The notes beneath the pieces were generated by a model. The model did not search any database. It was not told where the DNA came from and saw only the letters and a program-made list of their open reading frames with translations. A DNA stretch of 64,000 nt from Artocarpus heterophyllus (taxonomy: Eukaryota; Streptophyta; Magnoliopsida; Rosales; Moraceae): contig CM046349.1 of NCBI GenBank assembly GCA_025403435.1, forward strand, positions 25,791,854-25,855,853, written 5' to 3'. Shown here piece after piece: positions 33,623 through 46,640 of this stretch (position 1 is its first letter; each line of letters begins with the position of its first letter). The translations under genes and the position numbers were made by a program.

Positions 33623-36191
33623 TCTCTTAGATCTAGGGGAGAAATCTGATGCTGTAGGAAGAAATGTAGCAACATCGGTGGCTAATGAGTTTGAGGATGT
33701 CTTCACCAATGAGTTATCGTGATTAGCATCGCATCGAGAGGATTAAGTTAGTATCAAGTTATTCCTAAGAACCACTTCTATTTTCATAGCACTGTGTCGT
33801 TTGGCATTGGCTAAAATGAGGAAATTAAGAAAACAGCTTCAAGAACTTACGGGTAAATGATATATTTAGGACTGCATAGGATACATCAGTTTCGTTTGCC
33901 AAAAGGCACAATGGTATGCTTAGGTTGTGCGTTGGTTATTGGCAGTTGAATCAGGCCACCAAGAAGGACGAATATCCTAGGCCCAGGATCGATGAGTTAT
34001 TTGACCAGTTAGGAAGTTCCTGATATTTCTTGAGAACAGGTTTGTGATATGGAGGCTCCAACTGCATGTGCAGAAGGTCGAGTTTGAAGCATATCATTTT
34101 GAGTAAGGCGTCTTAGTAGATTCATCTAAGATTGGGGCTACAGTACGGTGGTGACGACTGAAGATCGTGACCGAGATTCACAACTTTTTAAGACGTGTCG
34201 GGTAGTGTAGAAAAGTTTGCGAAGGGTTTCCCCATGGGTAGTGGCTTCATTGACGCAGTTACTCGGGGCAAGTGATGGGTTTGAATGGGACGAGGGATGT
34301 AGATGCGCTTTCCAATAGTTAAGGGATCAGTTGACTACCACTTCTGCTTTGGCTACATCAGATAGTTACAAGTTTTATGGCATCTACACCGTTGCAGTAA
34401 GACAAAAGCTTGGATGTGTGTTGATATGGCATGGACGAGTGGTGACTTATGGATTGCAACAGTAAAAGCCTTGTGAGTAGGACTTCCCTATTCATGATTT
34501 AGAGTACACCGTAGTGATTTATGCTTCAGAGGATCTAGAGAGGCCACTTGCTAGAGTGATATTTCAGGTATTCTTAGATCATAGGGGCTCAAGGTATTCG
34601 TTCACTCAGAGGAATTTGAAATGAGGCAGCAATGGTAGGTGAAATGTATAGAGGATGAGGATATCTCACTGTAGGATTATCTGGATAGGGTCATTGTGGT
34701 TGTAGATGCTCTCAGCAGGAGGTCTTGGGAGATTTGTATATATTTGGCACTAAAGGACTGGTGAGAGATGCTATCGTGAGCAAGAATGGGCCGCAGTACT
34801 ATGAAGACTTTGATTCGGCATCGGCGTATCTTAGGGATTCGAATTCAGCACTTGTTCGGGTGGTGAGGCAAAATTAGCAGCGAGACCAATATCTTCAGGG
34901 AGCGTGGACGCAAAGGCGGATCAGGGAGTAGCTTGAAGACTAGAGATATTCCTACTAGTGGACCGTTGCGGTCTTAGGGAACGTCTTGTAGTGTTGGCAA
35001 TCGAGGGAGTGATGAAAGCCTTAATGAGTGAAGTTTGCAAGTTTCAGTTTGCCATTCATTTGGGGAGCACAAAGATGCATCGCATTTTTTAGGAACAGTA
35101 CTGGTGGAAAAACCTGAATAAAGATGTTTAAGCATACATGGCCAAGTGTGTGATTTGTCTGTAGGTGGCGACCAAGCATCAAGAGCCCGTTGGTCAGCTT
35201 CAGCATGAGAGCATGTCGTGGTGGATTTTTTCTCTAGGTTGCCGAGGACAGATCAAGGACATGATGCGATTTGGGTCTTCATTGGCAATTCGACGAGATT
35301 GGTATATTTTATTCCCATTAGGTCCTAGTGTTTGCAACGAGTTCTTGGAGGAGCTTTAGGAAGCTTTGGGCATAGACTTGGGTTCCAGCACGACTTTTCA
35401 TTCTCAGACCGATAGGCGGTTTGCTCAAGGTATTCATATCTTTAGAGGTTCATTGCATGCACGTGTATTAGATTTTGGCAGGAATTAGAAGCAACATTAG
35501 CGTCTGGTGGAGTTGGGTGCAATAGTAACTGCCAAGTGGGCATTAGGATGATATCGTTTGAAGTGCCATGTGGTTGGTCGTGTTGATCACCGGTGATTCA
35601 AGTAGGACCGAAAGACAAGACCGTTATTGGACCTGGAGAGAGAACAACGAAAATGGGCTACTATGTTATGTAATCGGTTGAGAGGAGCTCGAGGTAGGCA
35701 GAAGAGTTATGCAAATGGGAGACACTAACCTTTAGAATTCGAGGTAGAGGATTCCGTTCTCTTAAAGGCTTCACCGTGTAAATGAGTTTTGCATTTCGGT
35801 GTGCGAGGGGAAAATGCATCGAGGTACTTCGGGTTGTCTGAGATTCTCAACGCGTTAGAGTGATCGTTTATTGCCTTGATCCCCCTCCTAGACTCTTTCA
35901 TGTTCATGTCGTATTCTGTATGTCGGTGCTCTAGAATGTTCGCCCAAGCCAAGCAAGATCGTCTAGATTCGTAATGTGCAGATTTAAGAAGACATAACTT
36001 ACTAAGAGGTGGTGGCTTAGATTCTTGACCGAAAAGTTATAGATTTAAGGCGCTGCAAGATTCCATTAATGAATGTGGTGTGGTAGCACCACAGGGTTGA
36101 TGAGACAACCTGGAAATCAAGGTTGATCATGTGGGAGTCATATTTGTATTTATTTTGCACTTAAAGTGGCTTCCGAATTTCGAGGACAAAA

Positions 36192-36211
36192 TTTCTTTTA
36201 GGGTGGAGAGC
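36192..36211 (+). other. Polypurine tract of B
   Basis: CTTTTAGGGTGGAGAGC just before the LTR start TGTAATGCCCC, in the same context as in A (GAGGACAAAATTTC). Confidence 0.75.
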
Positions 36212-38516
36212 TGTAATGCCCCAAAATTTAATTAAGTGATATTAGTAAGTGAAATAGTGAAACTAGTTTAACATGATACATTCTTAAACTTAATTTGACT
36301 GTTTTGTGGTGTTTCTAAATTAATGTTATTTTTGATTGTCTTAATGATTTTTAAATTATTCTTAATTATTTTTGTTTGTTATTTTGAATTTTGGAAACAA
36401 AACAATTTGTCAGAAGCCAAACATATCTTGTTTTACAAAACCGTGGGTGGCACATGGTCTCCACACAATGAGACCGATCATTTTTCTCTCTATTTATACA
36501 CACTCTTTCTCTTTCTCTCCCTCACTCTCGTTCTTTCTCTTCTCTCACTCTCTTTCTCTCGTCTCTCTCGTTCTCTCCCTTTCTCTCTCTTCTTTCCTTA
36601 AATCTTTGAATCAAAATTCAAGCCAAGCTTTGATTTTCAATGGATTGAAGGCTTGAGAAAGTGATTTAACAACCACAAACATGATTCAAGGATTGAATCA
36701 AGGTTAGTTTTCAAAATTTCCAATTTTTTTTTCTATTTTTCAAATTTCCTTGTAATTTAAAATCTAAGCTCGTTTAAGCTTAGAAAACCTTTAATCTAAG
36801 TTAGAGAAACTTAAAACACCTAGAATCTAAGCTTAGTTTGAAGAAAAATGGATTTAAATCAAGATTTTTTATTTTTCTACATTTTTCCTTATTTTTAGAT
36901 TTATTCAAAATCTTTGTGTAAATCTTGTTTTAATGTATTAAAAAGTGTTCCATTAAGTTTTTCTATCAATTATGATCATTATGTATGCCTAGGAATTGAG
37001 AAAAACAAGTTGAAATGAGGATTTGGGCTCGGGGAGGGCAAAACCCATGCCTGGAAAATTCTAGAATTTTCCAGTTCAGCAGGTTGAACTTGAAGTTCGG
37101 CAAGCCAAATTCAAACGTTTGGCAGGCTGAACTTGGAAAAGTTTGGCCCATCAGACCTGGCTTGCCGGTAGGCTGAACTGCATAGTTCGACAGGCCGAAT
37201 CAGGGGGACCGACAGGCCGACCGGGCATAGTGAGGATTTGTCATTTTCACCCGTTTTTACTGTTTTAAACTCTGATTGAGAATTTAAACTTTATAGTATG
37301 ATTTTGCGAACTAAATGGCACACTAGGACACCATGAGATATGTTAGTAATGTAAAATATCCTAAGCTAGAAATTGATGAGCTTAGTTTATGTTTAAGGTT
37401 GTTCGAAGTTTCGTGGAGCCAACGTGTAGCGGACCGGGACTATGGTGTGGGACACCGACATGAGTATTGAGGTAGGACTTTTACCCCTTTCTTGGTAGCC
37501 AAGCTTTAAATGATTTTGGCCTTAAGGGATTTTATTTTAAAATGTTTTAAACAAATGATATAATGTTTTAAATGTCTTCAAAAAGGGGCTTTTGGCCACA
37601 TAATAATTTCTTTCAAAATAATTTCCTTCAAAATGATTTTCTTTAGAATGAATTTCAAGGAATAGTTTAGATGAGCTTCTTAACAATTTTCATTATTTAT
37701 CGAGAATTGTATGATCATAATGAATCGAATGATAGATGCAATTGAGAGTACTCGGTAACACGAGATTTAAATAATAATAAATACACATAAAGGCATGATG
37801 TCATAATCAGAGATCAGGTCGTGTAGTGTGCGACCTTGGAGACAGGTCCCGAAACCTAGCCGGGCCACTACGGTGGTGATAAATATAGTTTGCCCAGAAA
37901 ATAAAAAAGGTACTCTCTGGACGGACTATATTGATAAGACTTATTTAAATAAATTTATTTATTTATTTATTTATGTAACTCTGCATTTCTAATCATTTCC
38001 TTGAAAGGTAAATATCATATTTAATATGTTTATTTGTTTTAAAACATAGTCCTGCTGAGTCTTTCGCTCACTTTTTATTTATTTTTAAACCCTTTTTCCC
38101 TTAGGTAGAATCCAGCTTAGAACCGACAGAGAGTCCATTGCCTGTACTTGCAAGCAATAGAGGATCTTGAGTAGGTTTGTAACTGTAGTAAATCAAGGCA
38201 TGTATTATTTGGATTTTATTTTATCTTAATATTGGACTGTGACTGTAATAATTTATTATCGATACTATGTGTGTGCACAAGTTGTGGGCCAGTGGGACCC
38301 AACTCGCATTTCTTATACTTTCTTTATTTATTATTTTTATTGTTTCCTATTATTTATTTCTTTATTCCTATTTATTAAATGGTTAAAATTATTTATTTAA
38401 AAAGGGTTTTTAATTATCACATTTTCATAATCAATTTTGAATTCTTAACGTATGTTTTAACCAAATTTCTACTTAATTAAACCGCCACGTCACCTCCTGT
38501 ACTCCGGGGCGTGATA
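36212..38516 (+). repeat. 3' LTR of element B
   Basis: 2,305 bp, starting TGTAATGCCCC and ending CTCCGGGGCGTGATA (CA mutated to TA). It includes the TATTTATA box at 36491-36498 with a CT-rich tract behind it. It also carries a degenerate AT repeat of TTTA units near 37955. Confidence 0.9.
37074..37226. repeat. Palindromic motif array in B 3' LTR
   Basis: Seven units such as TTCGGCAAGCCAAA, TTTGGCAGGCTGAAC, TTCGACAGGCCGAAT and ACCGACAGGCCGACC. They are closer to the consensus than those in the B 5' LTR. Confidence 0.8.
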
Positions 38517-39732
38517 GTATCATCTGTAGAAGTATTACAAAGGTTGGTCGGGTTTTAATTTATCTCAAGAGTACTTTAATCACACACATTCATCGCTTAG
38601 AAACTACATCGAGCAAACCATTAGTGTTTGAAGTGCCCAATTTAGAATTTTCAAGAACATGACTTGTTATGCAATGGACAAACAAATCATGATCCCAATA
38701 GCATAAGCGGTGCTTATAACTTCATTAAGAGCTGCAGGTGAAAAAGGGAGCCATTAGGCAATGAGACGAAGGATAGGCATGTACCATTTGCGAGGGAGGT
38801 CGATGATCTTATGCAGTATTTCTCTAGAGACAGTGTCCTGGTGTTGGAAATAGAATAAGGAAACACAGAATTCGGTGATAATGGTGTTGATAACATTGAT
38901 GATTAAAACCTGGAAAACATGGTATGTAATGACACCCTAGTTGGTCAGGATAGCATGATACGATCCAAAGATAAATTGGCTCAGATAATGTGGGAAAATC
39001 ACCACAATGTTTGAAAAAAGAAAAAACAAAACAAAAAACATTTTTGCTTTGAATATATTATAGGACATTTTGGAATTTGATTATATAGGCCCTTATGCAT
39101 AATTTATATATTTTTGTGATATATTATTTTACATTTTTGTTTTTTGTTGTTCATTTACGCTCCTAAAATTTTAAAATTGCTATGGCCAAAATTTTATAAC
39201 ATTTTCTTACTGTATTAATTCTTAATTACTTTTAAAATAATTATGTCAATAATAAATAAAAATCATCATAATCCATTCTTAGTTCAAACCAATATTTTAG
39301 GTTCAAACTACAAATTATAGTTTAAACTCATATTTTTGGCTCAAACTCCAAACAATAGTTTGAACTATTTTTTCGTCCAAAACAACATTTTGATAAACTT
39401 ACCAAACATAAATTCAAACTGTAAATTGTGGTTAAAACTTATTTTTTGGTTTTAACCAACTCTCAAACAAATGCTTAGTCATCAAAACGCTTTGTGAAGA
39501 ATGATTTGATTATGGCTGAATTGGCTGTAGATTTAGTTTAAATTTATACGATTAAGTAAAATAATATATTTTTTAATGATAATTAATTAATTAGAATAAC
39601 TCATCCAAAAAATATTTAACTAGTGCTTTTTATATTTATAGTTTGACTTGATACTCCTAATAGGGCATTTCTTATGGTTAAACATTGTGTGGACATGAGT
39701 TGAAACTTTTTTTAAGCTAGAGCAGTAAGATA
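38517..39732. other. Unassigned sequence between B and copia-2
   Basis: 38520-38990 has higher GC and short plus-strand readable bits (for example KDKLAQIMWENHHN near 38965-39005, and SLRAAGEKGAIRQ near 38730). It may therefore be a decayed coding fragment of unknown kind. 39050-39732 is AT-rich. 39295-39470 holds three imperfect copies of a TTCAAACT...AGTTTGAA inverted unit, possibly part of a MITE. Confidence 0.4.
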
Positions 39733-39737
39733 AAAAC

Positions 39738-40707
39738 TATTAGCAAATATAATATTGCTTGTAATATGGATAAAAACAAACAAGTTACAATTGGAATATT
39801 ACAAATCACAGAAACAAGTATAACAAAAAAATCCTCAACTGAATCAAAGTGAAAATTGGACGAAAAAGTAGTCGAGGCATATGTGGCTCACGCTTTCCTT
39901 AAAACAGATTCATCCCTTCTGATTGTGCACGGGGATTCAACAGATATCTGTCTCCTAGAATACAATGACAAATAGTGATGGACTTAGCATGATCGAGCAC
40001 AACCTTCGATGAACTTGAAACAATGTCTTAAATTGGCCTTCTATATAGGTTGGTCAAGGGTGTTACAACATGTGGCTTAAATTTGGGTTTTATGAGCAAT
40101 ATGAGCATGCATTTGGGTGTTACAACATGAGGTTTATGACCTCCATTAACCACCACTAATGAGCATTATGACCTCCATTAACCTCCACTTATGAGTAGGT
40201 TTAATTCTAAGCCATTAAACCTCTCAACAACTAAATTTGGATTTATTATTGGAAGCAAAAAAAAAAAAAATTGCAAAACATAGCCCTCCCAAGGCAAGCT
40301 CAATGAACCCAGCATTCATGTCACCCATGTCGTGCGTACACACATTGGGCTGCTAAGCCACTGGGGTCGTGATTTGCATCCCCCCTGCGCATGAGAGAGC
40401 CTCTTAGGTATAACATCTTACCTAAACACAAAAGTGCAACCACTTAAAAACCATATCAAGCTTCAATGCCTAACCAATGTGGGACTCTATAGTTAGGCTT
40501 ATTTCCAACAAAATCTAAATGCCAATGGGCACACTTTGAGCATTGATTTCTCATTCACCCGATTACCATTTTGAGCATATAAGTATATGATTTCGATCAA
40601 CAGAGTATGTAAATCCGCCAAGACCCATCACTTTTACAAAGTGGATCCCACAAAAAATTATGCCCCAAAATGGCTCCTCAAAATGGTTATTAACCATTTT
40701 TTCAACA
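39738..40707 (-). repeat. 3' LTR of copia-2
   Basis: 970 bp. Internal direct repeats of a phrase around CCTCCATTAACC occur near 40135-40185. The element-5' end TGTTGAAAAAATGG is at 40694-40707. Confidence 0.85.
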
Positions 40708-41257
40708 ATCCCTCGCAAGAATGAAATTGACCGGTGACAAAAGAAAACAAAGGCACTACACGGTGATGGAGTTCTATGGTTAATACCTGCATAGGATAGG
40801 TAGGCGTCAACCCTTGAACCTTTCTTTGTGAAAGTATGTTTACTTTACTTGCTGACCAGTAGATGCGATGTCCTTGAACTGTTTTGCCGTTTGTGTAAAC
40901 GATAATATACCTCACATAGCTATTTTCCTGACACAATTTTAGTTCTTATGGTTTTGTTCATTTTGGCAATGAATAGCTCCTTGGTTCTACAAGAGTTTCT
41001 AAAGAATTGAGCTCTAGCAATTCTCCTTTGAAGCGGTCCCACTTATCTCTCACATAGGTGATTTCTCTTACTTAAGAGTAACCCGCATTACTCCGCTCGA
41101 ATTCCTAATGCATCCAATGAATAAGAATCATTAAAAGCAAATTGCTTAACTTTTTCCTATGGATATCACTATTTTCATCATAGGAATGGGTTGGAGTAAC
41201 CCCCCATAGTGATCCTACTTGGTCTATTTAGTTTAGTTGTCCCATTGAGATCTCCAG
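40708..41257 (-). other. copia-2 polypurine tract and 3' untranslated part
   Basis: The minus strand reads TTGCGAGGGAT (40708-40718) immediately before the LTR start. The remaining ~540 bp up to the RNase H stop carry no credible frame. Confidence 0.65.
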
Positions 41258-42938
41258 TCAACAAGATTGGGTTTTCATTGTTTCGACCTTTTCTTTCATG
41301 GGCTTAAGTCCTATTCCTCTTGATGTTTTCTCAACTTGATCTCTATTCAATCCTTTGGTTAACAAATCCACAATATTCTCTTTAGACCTTATGTAGTCTA
41401 TTGTCATGACTCCAGTCGAGATCAGTTGTCTTACGGTATTATGTCGATGATGTATATGTCTTGACTTACTATTGTACATCACATTCTATGCCCTGCCAAT
41501 GGTAGATTGAGCATCACAATGTATGCATATTACAAGCATAGGTTTAGGCCATTCAAGAATATCCCCTAAGAAATGCCTTAGCCATTCAGCTTCTTCACCG
41601 CTTTTATCTAATGCTACAAATTCAAATCCCATAGTGGATCTGGTTATTACCGCCTGCTTTCAGAACTTCCATAAGACTGTTGCACCTCCCAAAGTGAATA
41701 CATATCCATTTGTAGCTTTGGAATCTTGTATATCAGATATCCAACTTCCATCAGAATATCCTTCAAGAAAGCATGATCTCTTGTATAATATAGCCTATAA
41801 TCAAGAGTATATTATAAGTACCTAAGTACTCTAACAATTGCTTTCCAATGGTCATCTCTTGGATTACTCATGAATCTACTCAAACTACTCACAGCGTAGG
41901 CAATATCTGGTCTTGTACAACTCATTAAGTACATTAAACAGTCTATCACCTTAGCATATTCCACCTGGGATATACTTTCTCCTCTATTTTTGGGCAGATG
42001 TTGACTAATATCAATTGGTGTTCTAGCCACGCCAAAATCATTTTTACTAAATTTGTCAAGTATCTTGTCCATATAGTGTGACTGACTCGAGATGAGTCCA
42101 TTAGGACATCTTTTGATTTTGATTCCCAAAATCACATCAGTAGGTCCCTTGTCTTTCATGTTAAACCTAAAGTTCAACATGTCTTTGGTAGATTTAATCA
42201 TCTGATCATTGCTACCCATGATTAGCATGTCATCTACATACATATAAAGAATGACATATCCATCATCTGTTCTTTTGACATAAACACACTTGTCACGCTC
42301 ATTAATTTTGAAAGCGTTTGACATCATGACATTGTCAAATTTCTCATGCCATTGCTTTGGTTCTTATTTAAGTCCATACAAGGACTTCACCAATTTGCAC
42401 ACTTTCTTTCCTTGTCCTGGAGCAATACAACCCTCAGGTTGTTCCATATTAAGAAAAGCGGTCTTTACATCCATCAATATACTTCAAGATTCTGCAATTC
42501 GGCAATTGCCAAAATCATTCTAATGAAGGTTATTCTTGTCACAGGAGAATAAGTATCAAAGTAATCAAGACCTTCCTTTTGTCTATAACCTTTTACAACA
42601 AGTATAGCCTCATAATTGTCAATTGTTCCATCTGCTTTCATTTTCTGTTTGAAAATCTACTTAGAACCTAGTAGTTTACTTCCTGGAGGAAGGTTCACTA
42701 ATTCCCGAGTATGATTTTGCATGATGGAATCAATTTCACTCTTTATGGCTTCTTTCCATAAAGGACCCTTAAATGAGCATTTAGCGTCTTTGAAATTTTG
42801 AGGTTCAGCCTCTACCATGTAGGTCAGAAAATCTAGTCCAAATGACTTTTCTATTCTTGCCCTTTTGCTTTGTCTAGGCTCTTCCTCTTCTTTTTCAGTT
42901 TCAACTTCTTGGTCTTGATCCTGACTATTCTCTTCCAT
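41258..42938 (-). pseudogene. copia-2 reverse transcriptase and RNase H (broken)
   Basis: The N-terminal linker is acidic (EENSQDQDQEVETEKEEEE). WKEAIKSEIDSIMQNHT, the usual entry into copia reverse transcriptase, follows at 42657-42938. The middle part (42330-42650) is out of frame. The catalytic box YVDDMLIMG is at about 42215-42245. [21 protein letters not shown] comes next in the 41812-42327 frame. RNase H is broken into pieces and ends with the TKGLNRDQVEKTSRGIGLKP type C-terminus at 41258-41482. At least three frame changes are present. Confidence 0.85.
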
Positions 42939-43020
42939 AGTCTCAAACGTTCATTTAGACGAACTTCGACCATCTCTTTTTGATTTATAAGAAAATACAT
43001 ATGTAAAAAACTATGCATTC

Positions 43021-43881
43021 CTAGATTCCATTATCGTGTTCTTTGTGAATCTCAAGGTTTTTAGATTCATACACAAGGAATTGATATGTACTACTATTGT
43101 GAACATAACGAATGAAGATGCAATCAACCGTTTTAGGACCTATTCTCATCTTCTTTGGTGTAGGTACCATGACCTTTAGAAGACACTCCCACACTCTCAA
43201 GTATTTGTAGGAACGTTTTCTACCTTTCCACAATTTATGAGGGGTCTTGTCTTCTTTCTTTTGGGGTACATTATTTAAAAGGTAATTAGACAATAAAATG
43301 GCTTCCCCCCACATGTTCTATAGCAATCTAGAATTTATCAACATTGCATTCATCATATCCTTTAAGGTAAGATTCTTTCGTTCAACCACACCATTTGACT
43401 AAGGTGAATAGGGTAGCGTGACCTCATGAATAATACTATATTGTGTACAAAATTCACTAAATAGTTCTACATATTCACCATCACGGTCACTTCTTACCAT
43501 CTTAATTTTCTTATTAAGTTGGTTTTCAACTTCTTGCTAATAGAGAGCAAACTTCCCTATAACTTCATCTTTGCTCTTAAGCAAATACACATGGTAATAT
43601 TTTGTGCTATCATCTATGAAAGTAACAAAATATTTGTTCCCACCTCTAGTTTGAACAAATTTTAAGTCACAAACATCACTATGTATCAAATCAAGTGGCT
43701 CAGTATTCCTCTCAATTGTTTGGAACAAAGATAATGTTAGTTTTTCCTCTACACATATTTCATACTTATGTTTGGGATCAATATTAAACGTTGGTATGTG
43801 ATCCAAGTTAATTAGTCTATGCAAAGTATCATAATTAACATGAACTAGTCTACCATTCCATAAATTAGAAGACTTAAGCAT
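43021..43881 (-). pseudogene. copia-2 integrase (broken)
   Basis: The pre-integrase zinc region LVHVNYDTLHRLI and CxxC-like ICVEEKL leads into PLDLIHSDVCDLK. YFVTFIDDSTKYYHVYLLKSK (43537-43881) is the first part of the catalytic core. The middle of the core is out of frame (43330-43530). LSNYLLNNVPQKK and HKLWKGRKRSYKYLRVW follow at 43021-43314. The pre-integrase Cys pair is degraded. Confidence 0.8.
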
Positions 43882-43944
43882 TTAATCTGAAGACTTTTTA
43901 TTTTTACTAATGGAATTGGGCTTAATAGTCATTACATTCATTGT

Positions 43945-44423
43945 TCATATCTCATCTTTCACATAACCCTTTCCCACACACATCCTATGTTTCATCAAAA
44001 CTATTTTATCAGCTTCAAAAACCATCTTGAAGCCATGTAAACTCAGCAAAGTTCTAGAAATGAGATTCTTTTGGATACCAGGCACATACAACACATTTTG
44101 TAGCTTAACTTCCTTGCTTGATCTCATTTCAGAAATACCATCCCTTGGCCCTTGATCTCAGAAGTAGCAGAGTTACCCATATACAACTTTTCCTTAGAAT
44201 CCGACAGTACGAGTTCAGTAAAGGCAGCTCTATCACAACAAACATAGCGTGTTGCCCCAGTGTCTAGCCACCACTCCTTTGGGTTGGAGTCCCTCATGAA
44301 AACTTCAGAGACCACAGCAGAAAGGCTAATGTATGACACTTCTTGTGTGATGGTGTCTACCACATTAGCCTCTTTCTTCTTGTTCCTCTTTGGCAGCCTA
44401 CAATCTGCCAATTTGTGACCCAC
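43945..44423 (-). pseudogene. copia-2 protease (broken)
   Basis: WWLDTGATRYVCCDR contains the copia protease DTGA motif with the catalytic Asp intact. LYMGNSATSEIKGQG precedes a frame change near 44125. VLYVPGIQKNLIS then continues towards the integrase. The upstream part begins in the zinc knuckle. Confidence 0.8.
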
Positions 44424-45167
44424 CTTGTCACAGTTGAAACATTTCCCTTAGAATTTCCACTTCTTTGAAATTTGAAATTCCTCCCTTAGGTCCCAGCTTG
44501 AACCCTGAATTATTTTTCTTATTCTTAGAGCTTTTATCATGCTCCACCACATTTGTCTTGACAAAAGACTTGTTAGAGAGTTTTTTCTCTAAGCCTCTAT
44601 TGTCTTCCTCAATGCAAAGTTTAACGCTTATCTCCTTACGTTTGTGCTTCAAATAGTTCTTGAAGTCATTCCACGCAGGAGATAGCATTTCTATAATTGC
44701 AGCTACTTGGAAAGACTCATTGATTGCCATCCTTTCTGTATGAATTTCATGAATGAGTAATTGTAGTTCTTAAACTTGACTAATTATAGTCTTGGAATCC
44801 ATCATTCTCTAGCACCAGCATAGAATGAACTTTTTAGTACCAGTATCTTCTATCTTGGACTTATGGTCTAATGACTCCCACACTTCTTTGGCCTTTTTTT
44901 CAGACTATACACATTATAAAGTGCATCAGTCAAACTGTTCAGAACATAGTTCTTACACAAGAAGACAGAATGCTTCCACGCTTCAATAGCAAGCAACGTT
45001 TGAGCATTTATTCTATCCTCTTTAATAGTAGGAGGATCATCTTTTAAGAATCTCATAAGATTCAGTGTTATCAAATGGAACAACATCTTTTGTTGCCAAG
45101 TTTTGAAATTAAGTCCACTGAATTTCTCAAGTTTTTCGTTATGGTTCACAGGAACCAAAACCGACAA
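44424..45167 (-). pseudogene. copia-2 gag (broken)
   Basis: ATG at 45167 (MSVLVPVNHNEKLEKF). The UBN2-type core GLNFKTWQQKMLFHL and AWKHSVFLCKNYVLNSL follows. It is out of frame at about 44740-44870, then continues with ESFQVAAIIEMLSPAWND and FKNYLKHKRKEIS. The knuckle CFNCDKVGHKLADC (CX2CX4HX4C) lies at about 44405-44446 across a frame change. This would be the RNA-packaging protein of the particle. Confidence 0.8.
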
Positions 45168-45947
45168 AAGTTACATCAAGGTTGAGGCATGAACCCGAGG
45201 AGATGGCATCGGTATCTCAGAAATGCTCCCAATTGAAACATTCTCAGTTGAATCAATGTTCATATTATCACCCATTTCTAAAAATACTAAAGTTTAAGTC
45301 TTAGAATTTATACCAAGAATAACTTCATGTTTTTTTAAGTAAAATACCAAACTCTATATATTAGAACAGTTTAATATAATATATAACTGAAATCGTTAAC
45401 AATTAATATATAGCTGGAAATATATTAAAATGTTAACATTTAAATATAAAACGTCTTATATTATAATAGAAATCAAACGTAAGAAAAATGGTTATATATA
45501 TACTGTTATGTATATATATTGAGAGAGAGACGTAAACTTATAACAAAAACGTAAACTTATAATATAACAAAACTTGTATACAAAATCGTGGAGATCAGTG
45601 GAACTAAACTTATCAACGTGGAGGATAATATAACAACACTGTCATATAAAAAAACGTAAACATATAATAACGTAAAAATATTATAACTGTTCTGTAAACA
45701 AAGCAAACATTAACTAGTAAATAAAACTGGTTATATAAACTATATATGACCTGTAAACGTTTAAAACGTTAACTTGTGAATATATGTAACATTCATATAT
45801 AAATAAAAATTTAAGAACACTTTACACATAAACGTTTATATTTATAGATAAACAGTAAATTCGAAGAACATGAAAGTAGAAGTCAAAAATTGTCTTCCGA
45901 ATCTATTAAACGTGTTCGTCATCAATAGAACTAATCTGTTTTAAGAT
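45168..45947 (-). other. copia-2 5' leader
   Basis: Very AT-rich and non-coding. The 80 bp next to the LTR (45866-45947) are the leader segment repeated at 51219-51299 and 51907-51987. The usual TGGTATCAGAGC primer site is not visible; the minus strand after the LTR reads ATCTTAAAACAG instead. The primer tRNA is therefore unclear. Confidence 0.6.
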
Positions 45948-46640
45948 TGCTAGCAAATATAATATTGCAAGTAATATAGATAAAAATGAACAAGTTACAA
46001 TTGAAATATTAAAAATTAGAGAAACAAGTACAAAAAAAAAAAAAAAACCTTTAACTGAATCAAAGCGAAAATTGGATGAAAAAGCGGTCGAGACACGTTA
46101 GTGATGCAAGAACAGGCTGGCCTGGTCTGGCCAGTTCTCCTTAGGTGCACACTTGTCGCGGGCCTACCCTGCCCAGCCCATGAATTTTGTGGCTTGAGCC
46201 AGGCCGACCCATATTAAAATTACCTTGGCCCGGCTCAGCCCGCGGGCCAATTTTACACGGGCCGTGCCATGGGCCTTAAATGAGCTGACCCATCATAGGT
46301 TTAAATAGGTCAACCCATCTAAGCATACAATTTTTAATTTTTTAATTTTTATTTTTATTTTTGAATTTTTAAACAAGTTAACAAATATAAAAGTTTGAAT
46401 AGTCAAGGGAAATATAAAAAGGGATATTTTATTTACGATTACCTCATTAAAAACCTTTCCAAAAAAAATCCAGTGGGACAAAACCTTGGTAAGGAAAAAG
46501 AGTACAATTGGGATAATTATACATAAGAAGTTTACAAAATTCTAAAAACAATAAAAAACATAAAAAAATATTGTTCATAATTACAACGTATTACTCCCAG
46601 TGAAAGTATCAAAAATGTCAAAATTTTCAAAGTCATCAAC

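Larger units (their letters stand above)
32916..36211 (+). pseudogene. Element B gag end and pol (decayed)
   Basis: It resumes B after E. The Ser/Thr-rich gag end is at 32921-33175. A protease-like ILFNIGAI (family VLFDTGAS) follows near 33200. The region before reverse transcriptase reads VANEFEDVFTNELS near 33680. MRKLRKQLQEL at about 33815 and DEYPRPRIDELFDQL at 33968-34015 are reverse transcriptase. RNase H traces lie at 34250-34700. The integrase zinc region with HLGSTKMHR and AKCVICL is at 35055-35160, followed by eroded core and tail to about 36050. Numerous stops and indels make it much older than E. Confidence 0.8.
21163..38516 (+). mobile_element. Tekay-type element B, interrupted by E
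   Basis: Order on the plus strand: 5' LTR (truncated at its start), primer site, gag, [element E], gag end, protease, reverse transcriptase, RNase H, integrase, polypurine tract, 3' LTR. Integrase after RNase H defines Ty3/gypsy. All coding regions are heavily decayed. LTR length (2.3 kb) and sequence differ from D/E, so it is a separate family. No target duplication can be scored, because the left edge was deleted; the base pairs after the right edge are GTATC. Confidence 0.85.
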
